Shown: piece by piece, positions 54,350-63,560 of the stretch
Numbering within the stretch: position 1 is the stretch's first letter
How the letters are laid out: each line of letters begins with the position of its first letter
NCBI GenBank assembly: GCA_963575745.1
Contig: CAUYUJ010014762.1
Coordinates: 104,496 to 168,495 of the forward strand
Reading direction: 5' to 3'
DNA length: 64,000 bases
Source of the DNA: Prorocentrum cordatum
Taxonomy: Eukaryota; Sar; Dinophyceae; Prorocentrales; Prorocentraceae
Program-made: the position numbers and the translations under genes
Notes under the pieces: model-generated
What the model saw: the letters and a program-made list of their open reading frames with translations, nothing else
Told to the model about the DNA's origin: nothing
Databases searched by the model: none

Positions 54350-54542
54350 GTCATCAGCGTCCTCATCATCATCACCATCAGCATCATCATCAGCAGCATC
54401 ATCATCAGCATCAGCATCATCATCATTACTATCATCATCAACATCATCATCATCATCATCATCATCACCATCACCATCACCATCACCATCATCATCATCA
54501 CCACCATCATCATCATCATCACCATCATCATCACCGCCATCC
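54255..54542. repeat. (ATC)n microsatellite
   Basis: About 290 bp of ATC with ACC, AGC and GTC changes. Poly-His or poly-Met frames are artefacts. Confidence 0.93.
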
Positions 54543-54856
54543 TACTATCCAGGGCGAAGCTCGAAACGCAACAGGTCAGACCTGCACGCACGCAGGTCTG
54601 TTCCCCTGGTTGGGGGGATCAAACCTACACGCATGCAGGCTTGAATTCGGACCCTGGAGCGCTGACTTTGGACAGCTGGCTCGTCACCCACCGTAGCCAT
54701 GTCGGCCTGAGGTTCGAGGCTTCTGCCAAGGGCCCCGCCGCCGACGACCCCGCGCGCTGGCCCCCGCCGCTCACGCCCCCGTTCGGCCGCCTGTCTGGCA
54801 CGCGCCAGCGTTGAGCGGACCGCGAGGCCAAGAGCGCGAGTCAGTCAGTCGTCGTT

Positions 54857-54890
<34 letters not shown>

Positions 54891-54942
54891 GGGCCCAGGC
54901 ATCCAACGTCTTGAATGATCAAGATGTTTTCTGTGTGCGTCA
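54543..54942. other. Anonymous region with small hairpins and (GTC)n
   Basis: CAGACCTGCACGCACGCAGGTCTG (54577) and AAACCTACACGCATGCAGGCTT (54622) are adjacent related hairpins. A (GTC)n run lies at 54853-54888. Confidence 0.5.
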
Positions 54943-55084
54943 GAACGTTTTGAGCTTCGCGCGGGTTTCTTGGCCCCTCTGGCGGCGCCTCTGGCACCGC
55001 CCTTGTCGCCTTCTGCGGCGCCGAGAAGACGGGTCCAGCGCCGAGGCAAGAAATCGGCGCGGAGCTCCAAACATTTCAGTGTAT
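54943..55084. mobile_element. Inverted-repeat element (GATTTCTTGG family), copy 3
   Basis: AACGTTTTGAGCTTCGCGCG, GGTTTCTTGGCCCC on the left; right inverted GAAATGTTTGGAGCTCCGCG, CCGATTTCTTGCC. The centre has GGCGGCGCC and GCGGCGCC palindromes, as at 3703-3858. Confidence 0.6.
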
Positions 55085-56078
55085 GCAGTTTTTGATTGGT
55101 GAATTCCCAGTGTTCGGCATTTGGGGGCCGTTTTCGGGCCCTGGGGCTGTCAGAGGACTGCTCAGGATGAACATCTGCCCCTGCGGAGAGGGTCGCGATT
55201 TCCGGGGACCCTGTGTTGGGAAAACAAAGACAAGTCAGACCCTTGGGCGCCCACCGGGATTCCCACATCTCTCCTTTGCGACTGGGATTGAGGCCCCAAT
55301 AGACCGTCTTAGGTACCTCGTGAGCCGTCTTGAGCCCACCTGGAGGCCCGTGCGGCTTCGGTTGACGCTCTCTTGGGACCGTCGTTGGCCGCCAGGGGAC
55401 CCTCTTGGAGCCTTCTTGAGCCCCCTTCGGCTCCCATGCGGGGCTCGTGGAGTCGCCATCAGTCGCAAAGGTGCGTGGGCCAAAGTGTATAAATAACATG
55501 TTGAGTGTGTTTTTTATTTCTTGCATTATCGGGCTTCCTTCAGCCGACCTCTTAAGCCCGCGTGTCGCTCTCTCGTGTCGTCTTTGCTGGTCTTGGGCCA
55601 AGCCTTGGGTCTGTCGGAGTCTGTCGTGTGCCGATGTTGGGCGCTTTTGTCCTCCCTTGGACTTGTCTTGGGCCCTGTTGGGGCGCCCACAACTTGGCCA
55701 GCGCAGTCGCGACTGATCCTCTTGCGCAATATTGTTCTATACGTATGGGGGGAGTAGTTGCTCTACAAAAAGGCTTAAGATACTTTGAGTAGCCTGATGA
55801 GTTCTTACTGTTGTATTAAGTTTCGGTGGGAGACTCGCGCTCGCGCAGTGCCGCCTCGCCCGCACGCGTTACACGGAACGAAACCGAGAACGACGTCCCA
55901 GTTTGGGTTCACCCGCCTTCAACCATTCGGGCAGCATCCGAGCTAGGACTCCCAGGATCCAAACCAGGATCATACAGGCTGGGCTAACATCTGGATCAGC
56001 ATCTGCGTCAGGTTGAGTCCGGTCTGGCTCGGGATCAGGATCAGGCCGGGATCAGCGGGATGTGGTGGTTGTAAGGCC
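55085..56078. other. Region upstream of the membrane-protein gene
   Basis: 55110-55180 shows TTTGGGGGCCGTTTTCGGGC and GGGGCTGTCAGAGG, like the diffuse dispersed repeat. 55290-55440 has CTTGGAGCC/GAGCCGTCTTGAGCCC words. GGATCAGGATCAGG repeats lie at 55963-56060. A promoter or leader exon may be here. TGTAAG directly before GCC-ATG 56079 could be an acceptor for cis- or trans-splicing. Confidence 0.3.
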
Positions 56079-59000
56079 ATGAACGTCATCGGCAATGTCA
56101 TCAACCAGGTCGTCGGCATCGAGGACGAGGACGAAGACGCCGTGCCACTGTCGCTGAAAGAACCGACGTACACCGTGGTGATACCAAAGAAGAATGGCGT
56201 GCTCGGCATGGCGTACCGGGCCCTCGACAAGGATCGGCGGCGAGCCCGTGAGGGAAGTTAGAAGCACCACGCCTTCGCAGAAGGCTCGGAAGTCCCCTGG
56301 TCGTCTGAGCTGTCCTAAGCCTTTCCCGAAGAGGCACACCACTTCTCAGAAGGTGCGAGGGCTTCTGAGAGGTCCCGCCGCCTTCTGCGAAGGCCCTCTC
56401 CTTCCCATTTCCCCCCTCTCGCTCGCCGCCGAAAGGAGAGCGGGGGCATCATCGTCACAGGCATCATGGTGAACTCCTCGGTCCAGGAGCGCTCCTCCGT
56501 CTCCTCCTTGCCCCTCCTCGTCGCTCCCCATCCGTTCCTCGTCGGGCCCAGGACTGGAACTGCACCTGCGAGGGAGACCAGTTGATCTGCGTCGGGGACA
56601 AGATGGTGAGCGTCAACGGCCAGACAGATCCGCACGGCATGGTGCAGGCGTCCCGTGATCGCTTGCGACCCCTTCCCCTGTGGGCCCAATCGACGCCAGA
56701 CATGTCTTTTCAGAACAAACACGCAGACACAATGAATCGTCGGTTCCCCAGACAATATTGGAAAATATTGGAAGTGGGTGGGAAGACAAAAGCCCAGAAA
56801 ATATTGGAAAGCATGAGGAATCCATTTGTGTGTCCCAGGGCCCCTTCAATGTTGCCCCTCCCCCCACCGCGGGGTTCACCTGGCTGCAGCCGTCCTGCAT
56901 GTTTTCGGAGATCTGACCTGCAGGGGTAGGGTTCCCGTGTGGTTGCCTAGGCGCTGCAGTCGAGTGACATTGTCACCATTGATTTCCTGAAGCATGGGCC
57001 GCGCTGGCACGTGACCGGGGTGACGGCCGACTGCATGGAGAAGATCAGCCTGGCCATGGATAGGGGCATGTCGCTGAAGGAGGCCCACGCCCGTGGCCGT
57101 GAAGAGGAGGCGCCGCAGATAACGTCCAGCCTGAGCAAGCTGCAGCTCCTCATGATCATTGGGGCTAGCCTGGCGCCGAATCTGTTTCTCCTCGCTGCGC
57201 TCTCTGACATTGGCCTCGGCACCACGACGTACTCCAACCTCGCCTCGTACAATGTGGATCTTATGGGGAAGGGCATCGGTTTCATGTCGGTTCTTTTCGC
57301 GATATCCCTCGTCGTCGTGGATTGGTACTACTGGAAGAACAAGGTGCAGAAGCGGATCACCATAATCGTCTGCTGCTACGGCTTCCTCATCGGAGGGTTC
57401 CTGATGGCACGCAACTACCCCGAGCTGCCCCTGGTCATCACGATGATGCACGTGCCCGTTCTCCTTGGGGCACTCCGCGCCACCGCGCTCAAGGCGGTGC
57501 GCCGCCCGAGCTTCTACGGGAGCGTCGGCGCTTGCCTCTTGGCCATCTCCTTGTTCTCCATGTCGCTGTGGCTCGTCTGGATGAACCTGCTGCCCACCAC
57601 GCACCGCTGGGACAGCGCGACGAAGGCAGACCTCAGGGAGCGCACCTCGAAGATATACTCGGCGTGGAACGTCACAGTCAGCAATCATGAGTTCACGATG
57701 TATGCGGACTGGTACTGCCCCGAGGAAGGGGATCCCTCGCTGTACACGCTAGATGAAGATCACTACCGGGAAACCGGAGAGATGCAGGCAAAAGAAACGG
57801 ACTGTGGTTGGGACACTTGCGAGATTCAACCGTTGGAGGCATTCGAGATCAAGAAGGCTTGCGCCAAGGTGAAGACCACGTGGCTCCTGATCTGGATGGC
57901 CCCCCTCGTATCCTTTGGGACTAACTTCTTGTATTGCTTATTCTGCGCCATCAACGGTTCTTGGCTCAAGGTCACTGACCTTCGCCAGCTTGAGAAGGCC
58001 CTGAAGAACTTCATTCTGATTATCGTGTTTGCCGCAGCCGGCGGATACGTCTCTGTCTCCGTTGCGGGAGCTTCCACCAGACTGACTGGAGCGATGCTGT
58101 CTTTCCTCGGCGGCGCTATCATCCTTCTGGTCATCTGGATGTACCTGGAGATTGGGGAGAGGGCTTTGACGGCGATGCTGAAGAATTCAGCGATTATGCA
58201 GAGGATCCTTGGGCTTGCCACGTCAGACTGGGCCCGCGCGGTCATCATCGTCCCGGTCTACCCCAATATCCCGTGGCTGTTGGCGGTGAATTTCCTCAAC
58301 CAGCGTGCCCGTCGGCTCCGTGACCCGAAGCACACGCAGAATACGTGGTTCACGACGGGGGCGAACATGGTCTTCAGGGCCCTGGACCATTGGAGGTGGG
58401 TGAGCATCTTCACAAAGACCAACTTGCTCGCTATGCTCTACTTCACACTGGCCCAGGGCGCAGGGAAATTCTGCATCGTCCTCCTCTCAGCGCTCAACGA
58501 GTACCTTCAGAAGAATCTTGGCTTCGAGGAGTCCTGCTTGATCTTCTTCATCGTTGGCTTCATGATGTTCATGCTTCCGCCAGTGCCTGGTATCCCTGTG
58601 TACATTTGCGGAGGCATTATCGTGTGCGCACAGGCTCGCCCCGTGGAGGGCATCGGCTTCTACGGCGGACTTTTGATCGCGGTAGTGATGTGCACTATCT
58701 TGAAGTTGGTGGCCGCGTGCGGCCAGTACATGATCGGCTACACCATGGGTTGGTCAGTGAAGGTCCAGCAGCTCGTGGGCGTGGACAAGGTCCAGATCAA
58801 AGCCATCGAGATGATTCTCAAGACCAAGGGCCTCAACGCGCCGAAGGTGGCAGTCCTGCTCGGAGGCCCGGACTGGCCCACCAGCGTCCTGTGCGGCATC
58901 CTGCGGGTCAACATACCCCAGATGCTTATTGGCACACTGCCCATCGTGTTCCTTTGCTCGCCCTCCATCTTGTACGGGGCCTTCCTAATCACGCCCATCA

Positions 59001-59617
59001 CGGACGAGAACGACAAGGAGGGCCGGGCCCTCTGGAACACTCTCTCGGGCATGATGCTGATGGCGGCCGGCTTCTCCCAGCTCGTCGCGATGTGCCTCGC
59101 GCTGTACTTCCTGCAGGACAAGGCCTTCAAGCATTACGAGGAGTTGATGCAGCCCAGGCCTGAGCACGCCAAGATCATCGCGCTCACCCGGAGCGAAGCG
59201 GCGTACAACGAAGCCTACGACCAGGTGACAGACTGGAAGAGGTTGCCGATGGCTCTAAAGGTCCTGATCCAGGTCGGCCTTGCTTGCATGATTGTGCAAG
59301 GCATGCTGCTGACGTTGCTCGGCAGCCAGTGCTTCCGGCCCTTCGGCGTCAACAACCGTATCAGCGATCCTTGGGACGAGGATGGCCTGAACAATGACGT
59401 CATGTCATTCATATACCCGCTCGGCCAGTTGGCCATGTTCCTGTTCACCATGGGCTGCCTCATCCACGTCCTCTTCATGAAGATCACTGGTCGCATGGCC
59501 AAGAAGCACCTGCAGGCGATGGAGGAGGCAAAGAAGCGGCGGGAGCAGCCGCCGCCGGTCGATCCTGACACGGGGGAGGCGGCGACGGCGATGACCCCAC
59601 GCGGAGTCGAGTCCTGA
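56079..59617 (+). CDS. PDZ domain plus polytopic membrane protein with VTT/DedA-like segment, 4 exons
   Basis: Exons 56079-56231, 56436-56486, 56552-56647 and 56951-59617 join in frame to 988 residues. Residues ~30-120 form a PDZ domain spread over all four exons: YTVVIPKKNGVLGM (carboxylate-loop region), GGIIVTGIMVNSSVQDWN, GDKMVSVNGQ, then HGMVQALQSSDIVTIDFLK. The large last exon holds about 15 hydrophobic segments. A Cys-rich, probably lumenal loop lies at ~300-400 with WYCPEEGD, CGWDTCEIQ and a possible glycosylation site NVT (~340). Residues ~625-780 (FMMFMLPPVPGIPVYICGGI ... GTLPIVFLCSPSILYGAF) resemble the VTT/SNARE-associated domain of DedA, TMEM41 and VMP1 proteins, which move lipids or act in membrane trafficking. 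The C-tail is charged and Pro-rich. A membrane scaffold or lipid-handling role is inferred. Donors are GA, GA, GC; each border lies in a short direct repeat. The start ATG could be preceded by another exon. Confidence 0.8.
56232..56435 (+). other. Intron 1 of the PDZ/membrane gene
   Basis: Donor CAAG|GATCGG, acceptor AAAG|GAGAGC; AAGGA is repeated at both ends. Holds an inverted pair CCTTCGCAGAAGGC / GCCTTCTGCGAAGG and TTCTCAGAAGG / CTTCTGAGAGG words. Confidence 0.75.
56487..56551 (+). other. Intron 2 of the PDZ/membrane gene, 65 bp
   Basis: Donor TCCAG|GAGCGC, acceptor CCCAG|GACTGG; CCAGGA is repeated at both ends. Pyrimidine-rich interior. Confidence 0.8.
56648..56950 (+). other. Intron 3 of the PDZ/membrane gene, carries element E
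   Basis: Donor CAG|GCGTCC, acceptor CTAG|GCGCTG; AGGCG is repeated at both ends. A GC-AG intron of 303 bp that holds the element-E copy at 56711-56848. Confidence 0.8.
56711..56848 (+). mobile_element. Dispersed element E, copy 4, inside an intron
   Basis: CAGAACAAACACGCAGACAC, AATGAATCGTCGGTTCCCCA, GACAATATTGG, GGAAGTGGGTGGGAAGACAA, and ending TTTGTGTGTCCCAGGGCCCC TTCA. Same strand as the host gene. Confidence 0.85.
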
Positions 59618-59940
59618 GCACCAGCGCCCTTCGGAGCGGCCGCGTGCTCGGCCATCTCGCCGCGCGCCTCGCCACGCGGGGCCTTTTTTGTGGGGCACGC
59701 GCCCGACGCGCCGAGGGCCGCTCTCGCCCCTCCGCGGAGGCGGGCCGCGAAGCTGTTCGGGCAGCTCGCTTTTCCAGGCCTGCGGGCACGCCCCGCGAGC
59801 TCGTCCGCGCCGCCGAGCACCCCCGAGCTGCACTCGAAGGTGCTGCGCCTTCACCCCGGCATGGAGGAGCCCGGTCCTGGAGGAAGCTGGTCCTGGATCG
59901 TTCTCCGCGCTGCCGGGCTCCCGGCGCTTTCCCAGTTCTA
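59618..59940. other. 3' flank of the membrane-protein gene
   Basis: GC-rich; probably holds the 3' UTR. No separate feature seen. Confidence 0.4.
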
Positions 59941-60166
59941 GGCCTCCCAGATGGGGTCCGAGTGGATGGGGTCGGAGGATCGCGCCGCATCGCCGATGCA
60001 TCGGCGATGCGGCTCGATGTGGAGCCCGATTTGCGTCACGCCGACGTCGTCTATGCATCGCCGACGTCGACGACGCATCGCCGATGCATCGCCGATGCAT
60101 CGGCGATGCATCGGCGATGCGGCGCGATCCTCCGACTTCATCTACTGCGACCCCATCTAGGAGGCC
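59941..60166. mobile_element. Palindromic element P2, copy 3 (most complete)
   Basis: 226 bp with ~62-bp near-perfect inverted ends: GGCCTCCCAGATGGGGTCCG, AGTGGATGGGGTCGGAGGAT, CGCGCCGCATCGCCGATGCA on the left and, inverted from the right, GGCCTCCTAGATGGGGTCGC, AGTAGATGAAGTCGGAGGAT, CGCGCCGCATCGCCGATGCA. The interior has further CATCGCCGATGCATCGGCG palindromes. Confidence 0.9.
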
Positions 60167-61396
60167 TCTGCCAGTCCCCCAGGGACACTCCACAGAACTG
60201 CCCAGGTTCAGGTGGTATGAATCGGGCCAGGACCCATTTCCATCACCAGGACTCCGCTCATGCCAATCACTGATCCGAGTCTTGAGCGCCCTTGGCTCCC
60301 ACGTTCCCAGGCCCGTCGCGCGCTAGTCATCTTCTCACGCTTAGCGCAGATGCCTTGCAGAATGGTTATATCTGTTCTGCCAGCTGTCTTGACAAAGATG
60401 CAGCACCAGACCCAGCCCGACGCCCCGCCCCGTGTTTTTTATTCGCACGCCCCGCGTTGGTGCCGGCTAGACAGCTGCCTGGGAAGAGCAGACTCCTTGC
60501 TGCCGTCCAACAGAGAAACAATGTTGATGCTCCTCCTCATGCGTAGCGATGCGAATCCCACATTGGAGATAAAGGGGTTGTCTTCAAAGTGTCCTCATGG
60601 GGACGTTTTCAAAGATTCCCATCATGTCCTGATAATGCCCGCAGCGTCGTGATGTCGGCGGCCTGCAGCAGCAGTTTGCCTAGCATTTTGAGCTGGTGCT
60701 GCCCCCGTGCATGTGCTCATTCTGTCCTCCGTCCCTCCCTGTGTCCCCGTCCCTCTTGCCCTCCTTCCTCGGCCTTTCTCCTTCCTCCCTCCCTCCCTCC
60801 CCTTCTCCCTCCTCCGTCAGTCCCCATATCTCCTCCTCCTCCTCCTCGTCCTCCCTCCTCCTCCTCCTCCTCCTTCTCCTCCTCTTCCTCCTCCCTTTCC
60901 TCCTATTCCCCCCGACGCTGCTGCGGACGTTCTTGCAGGCTTCGGAGTTTCCCAGCTGAATGTGAGCGGTCAAGTCCCCGAACTGGAATGTTGCAACATG
61001 AAGGAATGGCTTACCTCCAGCGCATGCGTGTTCTCTTGAACACGCTTGAGGCTATCGCCGCTGAGATGGATTGTGATGGCCCTCGTCATCGACTCAGTAG
61101 CCCTGGCCTTCGCCCTGTCGCTCGAACGAGCTGCAGCATGTTCCAATCCTTGCACACTCTGTGTGAGAATGGCCGCAGTTTTACGAGATGTAAGGGGTCG
61201 GCCTTCCAGGCCCAGAAGTTGGTTTGGTGAAGCTCTCCCAGCTTCACTCCCGCGTATGTAGAGTCTGGTGGGCTCGCCCTAAAGAGCATCAGGTGCACAT
61301 GTTTGGGAGATGGGCACATGAGTCTCATCAGCTCAACACGCGGGAATGGGGATTTGGTTTTGCGCCGTTTGTGGGCACGTCGCAAGCCAAAGAGTT
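60167..61396. other. Anonymous region, some protein-like frames
   Basis: 60315-60440 (plus) reads SHLLTLSADALQNGYICSAS and 61000-61230 reads MFQSLHTLCENGRSFTRCKG; neither matches a family I know. 60720-60830 is a TCCCTCC pyrimidine stretch. Confidence 0.3.
60831..60910. repeat. (CCT)n microsatellite
   Basis: CTCCTCCTCCTCGTCCTCCC and TCCTCCTCCTTCTCC, interrupted. Confidence 0.85.
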
Positions 61397-61563
61397 CAGG
61401 AGGGAAAGGCACACACACACAGACACAATTTCATCGTCGATTCCCAAGAACATATAGGTAAATATGGGCATTGGGCGGGAAGACAAAAACCCAGAAACTA
61501 TGGGAAACTATGTGGAACCATGTTATTTGTGTGTATTTATTTGTGTGTCCCAGGGCCCCTTCA
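61397..61563 (+). mobile_element. Dispersed element E, copy 5
   Basis: CAGGAGGGAAAGGCACACAC, ACAGACACAATTTCATCGTC, GATTCCCAAGAACATATAGG, GGGCGGGAAGACAAAAACCC, ATTTATTTGTGTGTCCCAGG GCCCCTTCA. Ends 140 bp upstream of the spliced-leader-like sequence. Confidence 0.85.
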
Positions 61564-61703
61564 AGAGTGTGATACCCATTCAAAGGGAGCTCATCGTGCA
61601 TCGTATCTATAACTCGTATCTCCCAGGGCCTGCGGCCAGCACACTACAGCACATCCGAGCGAGCCAAGCGAAGCGAGGCTGGGGCCTCCTCCCCCCTGTT
61701 CCC

Positions 61704-61725
61704 TTCGTAGCCATTTTGGCTCGAG
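61704..61725 (+). ncRNA. Relict dinoflagellate spliced leader (or decayed SL gene)
   Basis: Reads TTCGTAGCCATTTTGGCTCG then AG; 20 of 22 positions match the DinoSL consensus (D-CCGTAGCCATTTTGGCTCAAG), with an unbroken 17-base core CGTAGCCATTTTGGCTC. In mRNA recycling, a trans-spliced transcript is copied back into DNA and leaves such a relic just 5' of an intronless coding region, which fits the remnant downstream. The next bases are GT, so a decayed SL RNA gene is the alternative. Confidence 0.65.
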
Positions 61726-61732
61726 GTGCTCG

Positions 61733-63250
61733 TTGCCCCGACGTGCTCCAAGGAAGCCACTGGTCCGCGGCAGCACTTTCCAATCAATTCGAAGCCCAGG
61801 TGGTCCGCCCCTGGCTGCCCATGCCGTTTTTGACGGGCTGACCCTGGCGTTCCAGATCCTTTGCGTCCAGGCGCTGCAACAGTTCACCGCAATCCACTAC
61901 AAGCTCTTAGCATGCTTGTGATTGCCGACAACGCTGACAAAGACGTCAAGCGCGTCGTTAACCCCAAGACCGCTCTTCCGAAGAAGAAGGGCAGGAATTC
62001 TCGTGGAGTTTCTGTCGGCAGTGCTGACGTTATTTCTGGCGAAGGCATGGCTGGTGATGAGGACGGCGGCGGCTACGAAGAGCAGGTAGGCATCCACATC
62101 CGCGCCCTGTGCAACGACGTTCTGTTCCAGCAGTCAAAACAGTACCGGAATGAAGTTCAAACTCGGATTGGTGCCGCATCTGGAAAGATTGCCAAGGTTG
62201 CCATCGACCCCATCCTGAAGGCCACGGATGCGCTTTCCTTCGCCCGCAAGCGGGTCCCCAACAGAAGTGTCGCCTCCGCTACCGCCACAAGCAAACCCGA
62301 CTTCGACGCCATGAAGACGCGCATGCAGGTCCAAGGCGACGCTGGCACGAGCAGGATCGCAATGGCCTAGACCTCCGTCGACGACCATGACAAGCGCTTT
62401 GCTGAACTGGCCAACCGAGTTCACGAACTTCGTTGCGATATGGCCCTGGCCGGACAGGAGCCGCCGCCGCCGCCGCCTCGTGTCTGTGACGTTTCCTGCA
62501 TGCGCATCCCCGACGGCACGATCATGAAGGCCACCTGCCCGTCCACCTGCAAGATGGAGGACGCGTTGGATTCAGCAGTCACTGTCTCCGCAGCGCTAGG
62601 CTGGCTGAGAGCCGGGAGCCCGCCGGTGACGACCAGTCAGCGATCTTCACCATCCAGTTTTCTGGCGCGGTTGCTGTAAAAGGGCGACGCGTCGTCCAGG
62701 CTCCCTTTTCCTTTGAGCCCGACAACGGTTGGATGCGTTTCCCGCTCCTTGGTGCTACGGGGGCACAAGGCACAGATGGATCTCGCATTTTGCTCCGACA
62801 AGAGCCCGTTCCAGACCCCCCGTTCTAGACCTCATAGCCAGGCGCAACCGCTTCCCAGACAACATTCTACTTCGATCGCGAGCACGGTTGGCACTCGGAG
62901 GAGCGGGCACCTCTCACCAACGTCGCGCCTCGAGCGGGGCGGATTCCGTCGCAGTTCGAGTCCAACGACGCGGCGCTGACTTCTGGCGGATGGGGCCGCG
63001 CGAATCGGCGCCACCATCGCTCCTGATTAGCAGCCTGACTGGCAGCTCCGACGACTCGCCGCATCATGGGAGCTGCCGTTCCTTCGCCGCGTGGAACGCG
63101 GAAGCGTTGCTCCGATGGCGCGGCCGCAAGGCGTGCAGTGAGGCCGAGTACATCCAGCAGTTCATCGGCGGGCGCGATCGACGGCCTCCAGGGGGTGGGC
63201 CGGGGCTCGGCGCAGCTCGAGCAGTATCGCGAGCGCGGGGCGCTGTCCTC
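61733..63250 (+). pseudogene. Frame-broken intronless coding remnant downstream of the relict leader
   Basis: Protein-like sequence continues across frame changes: 61810-61918 reads TLAFQILCVQALQQFTAIHY; ATG 61912 opens another frame (MLVIADNADKDVKRVVNPKT ... VGIHIRALCNDVLFQQSKQY) to TAG 62368-62370; the same frame resumes after the stop (DDHDKRFAELANRVHELRCD); from ~62605 a third frame reads SAIFTIQFSGAVAV and PFSFEPDNGWMRFPLLG; 62855 onward reads FYFDREHGWHSEERAPLTNV. At least one stop and two shifts. I do not recognise the family. Position and state fit the first part of the retroelement whose endonuclease-like end follows; a retroposed cellular mRNA is the other option. Confidence 0.45.
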
Positions 63251-63560
63251 TGCGCCAGTTAGTCGTCTTTTTTTCAGCGGCCAGTCGGGGAGTCTTACTT
63301 GCAGCGTTGCAGCGGCTGTCCTCTTCTTGGCCTCCACCTTCCTGCGCGCGTCTGCGAGCTCGCTGTTGGCTGGTATTTGCTTGGTCTGGGACGCCCCTGC
63401 ATGCAGATCAGCCGCGGCGCTGCAGCGCGCGCGACCGCCGGCTCGCGACGCCGGGCCTGTCGGTCGCAGAAGCAGCTCGAAACGGACCCGGCCCGGTGCG
63501 TCCAATTCAGCGGCGCCGGCTTGACGAAGGCGTCGCAGGACGGCGCCGTCTGAGGGCATG
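63251..63560. other. Linker within the remnant
   Basis: No clear domain; composition remains coding-like on the plus strand. Confidence 0.25.

Noticed and set aside
54255-54542. Histidine- or methionine-rich frames
   Set aside because: Direct translation of the (ATC)n microsatellite.
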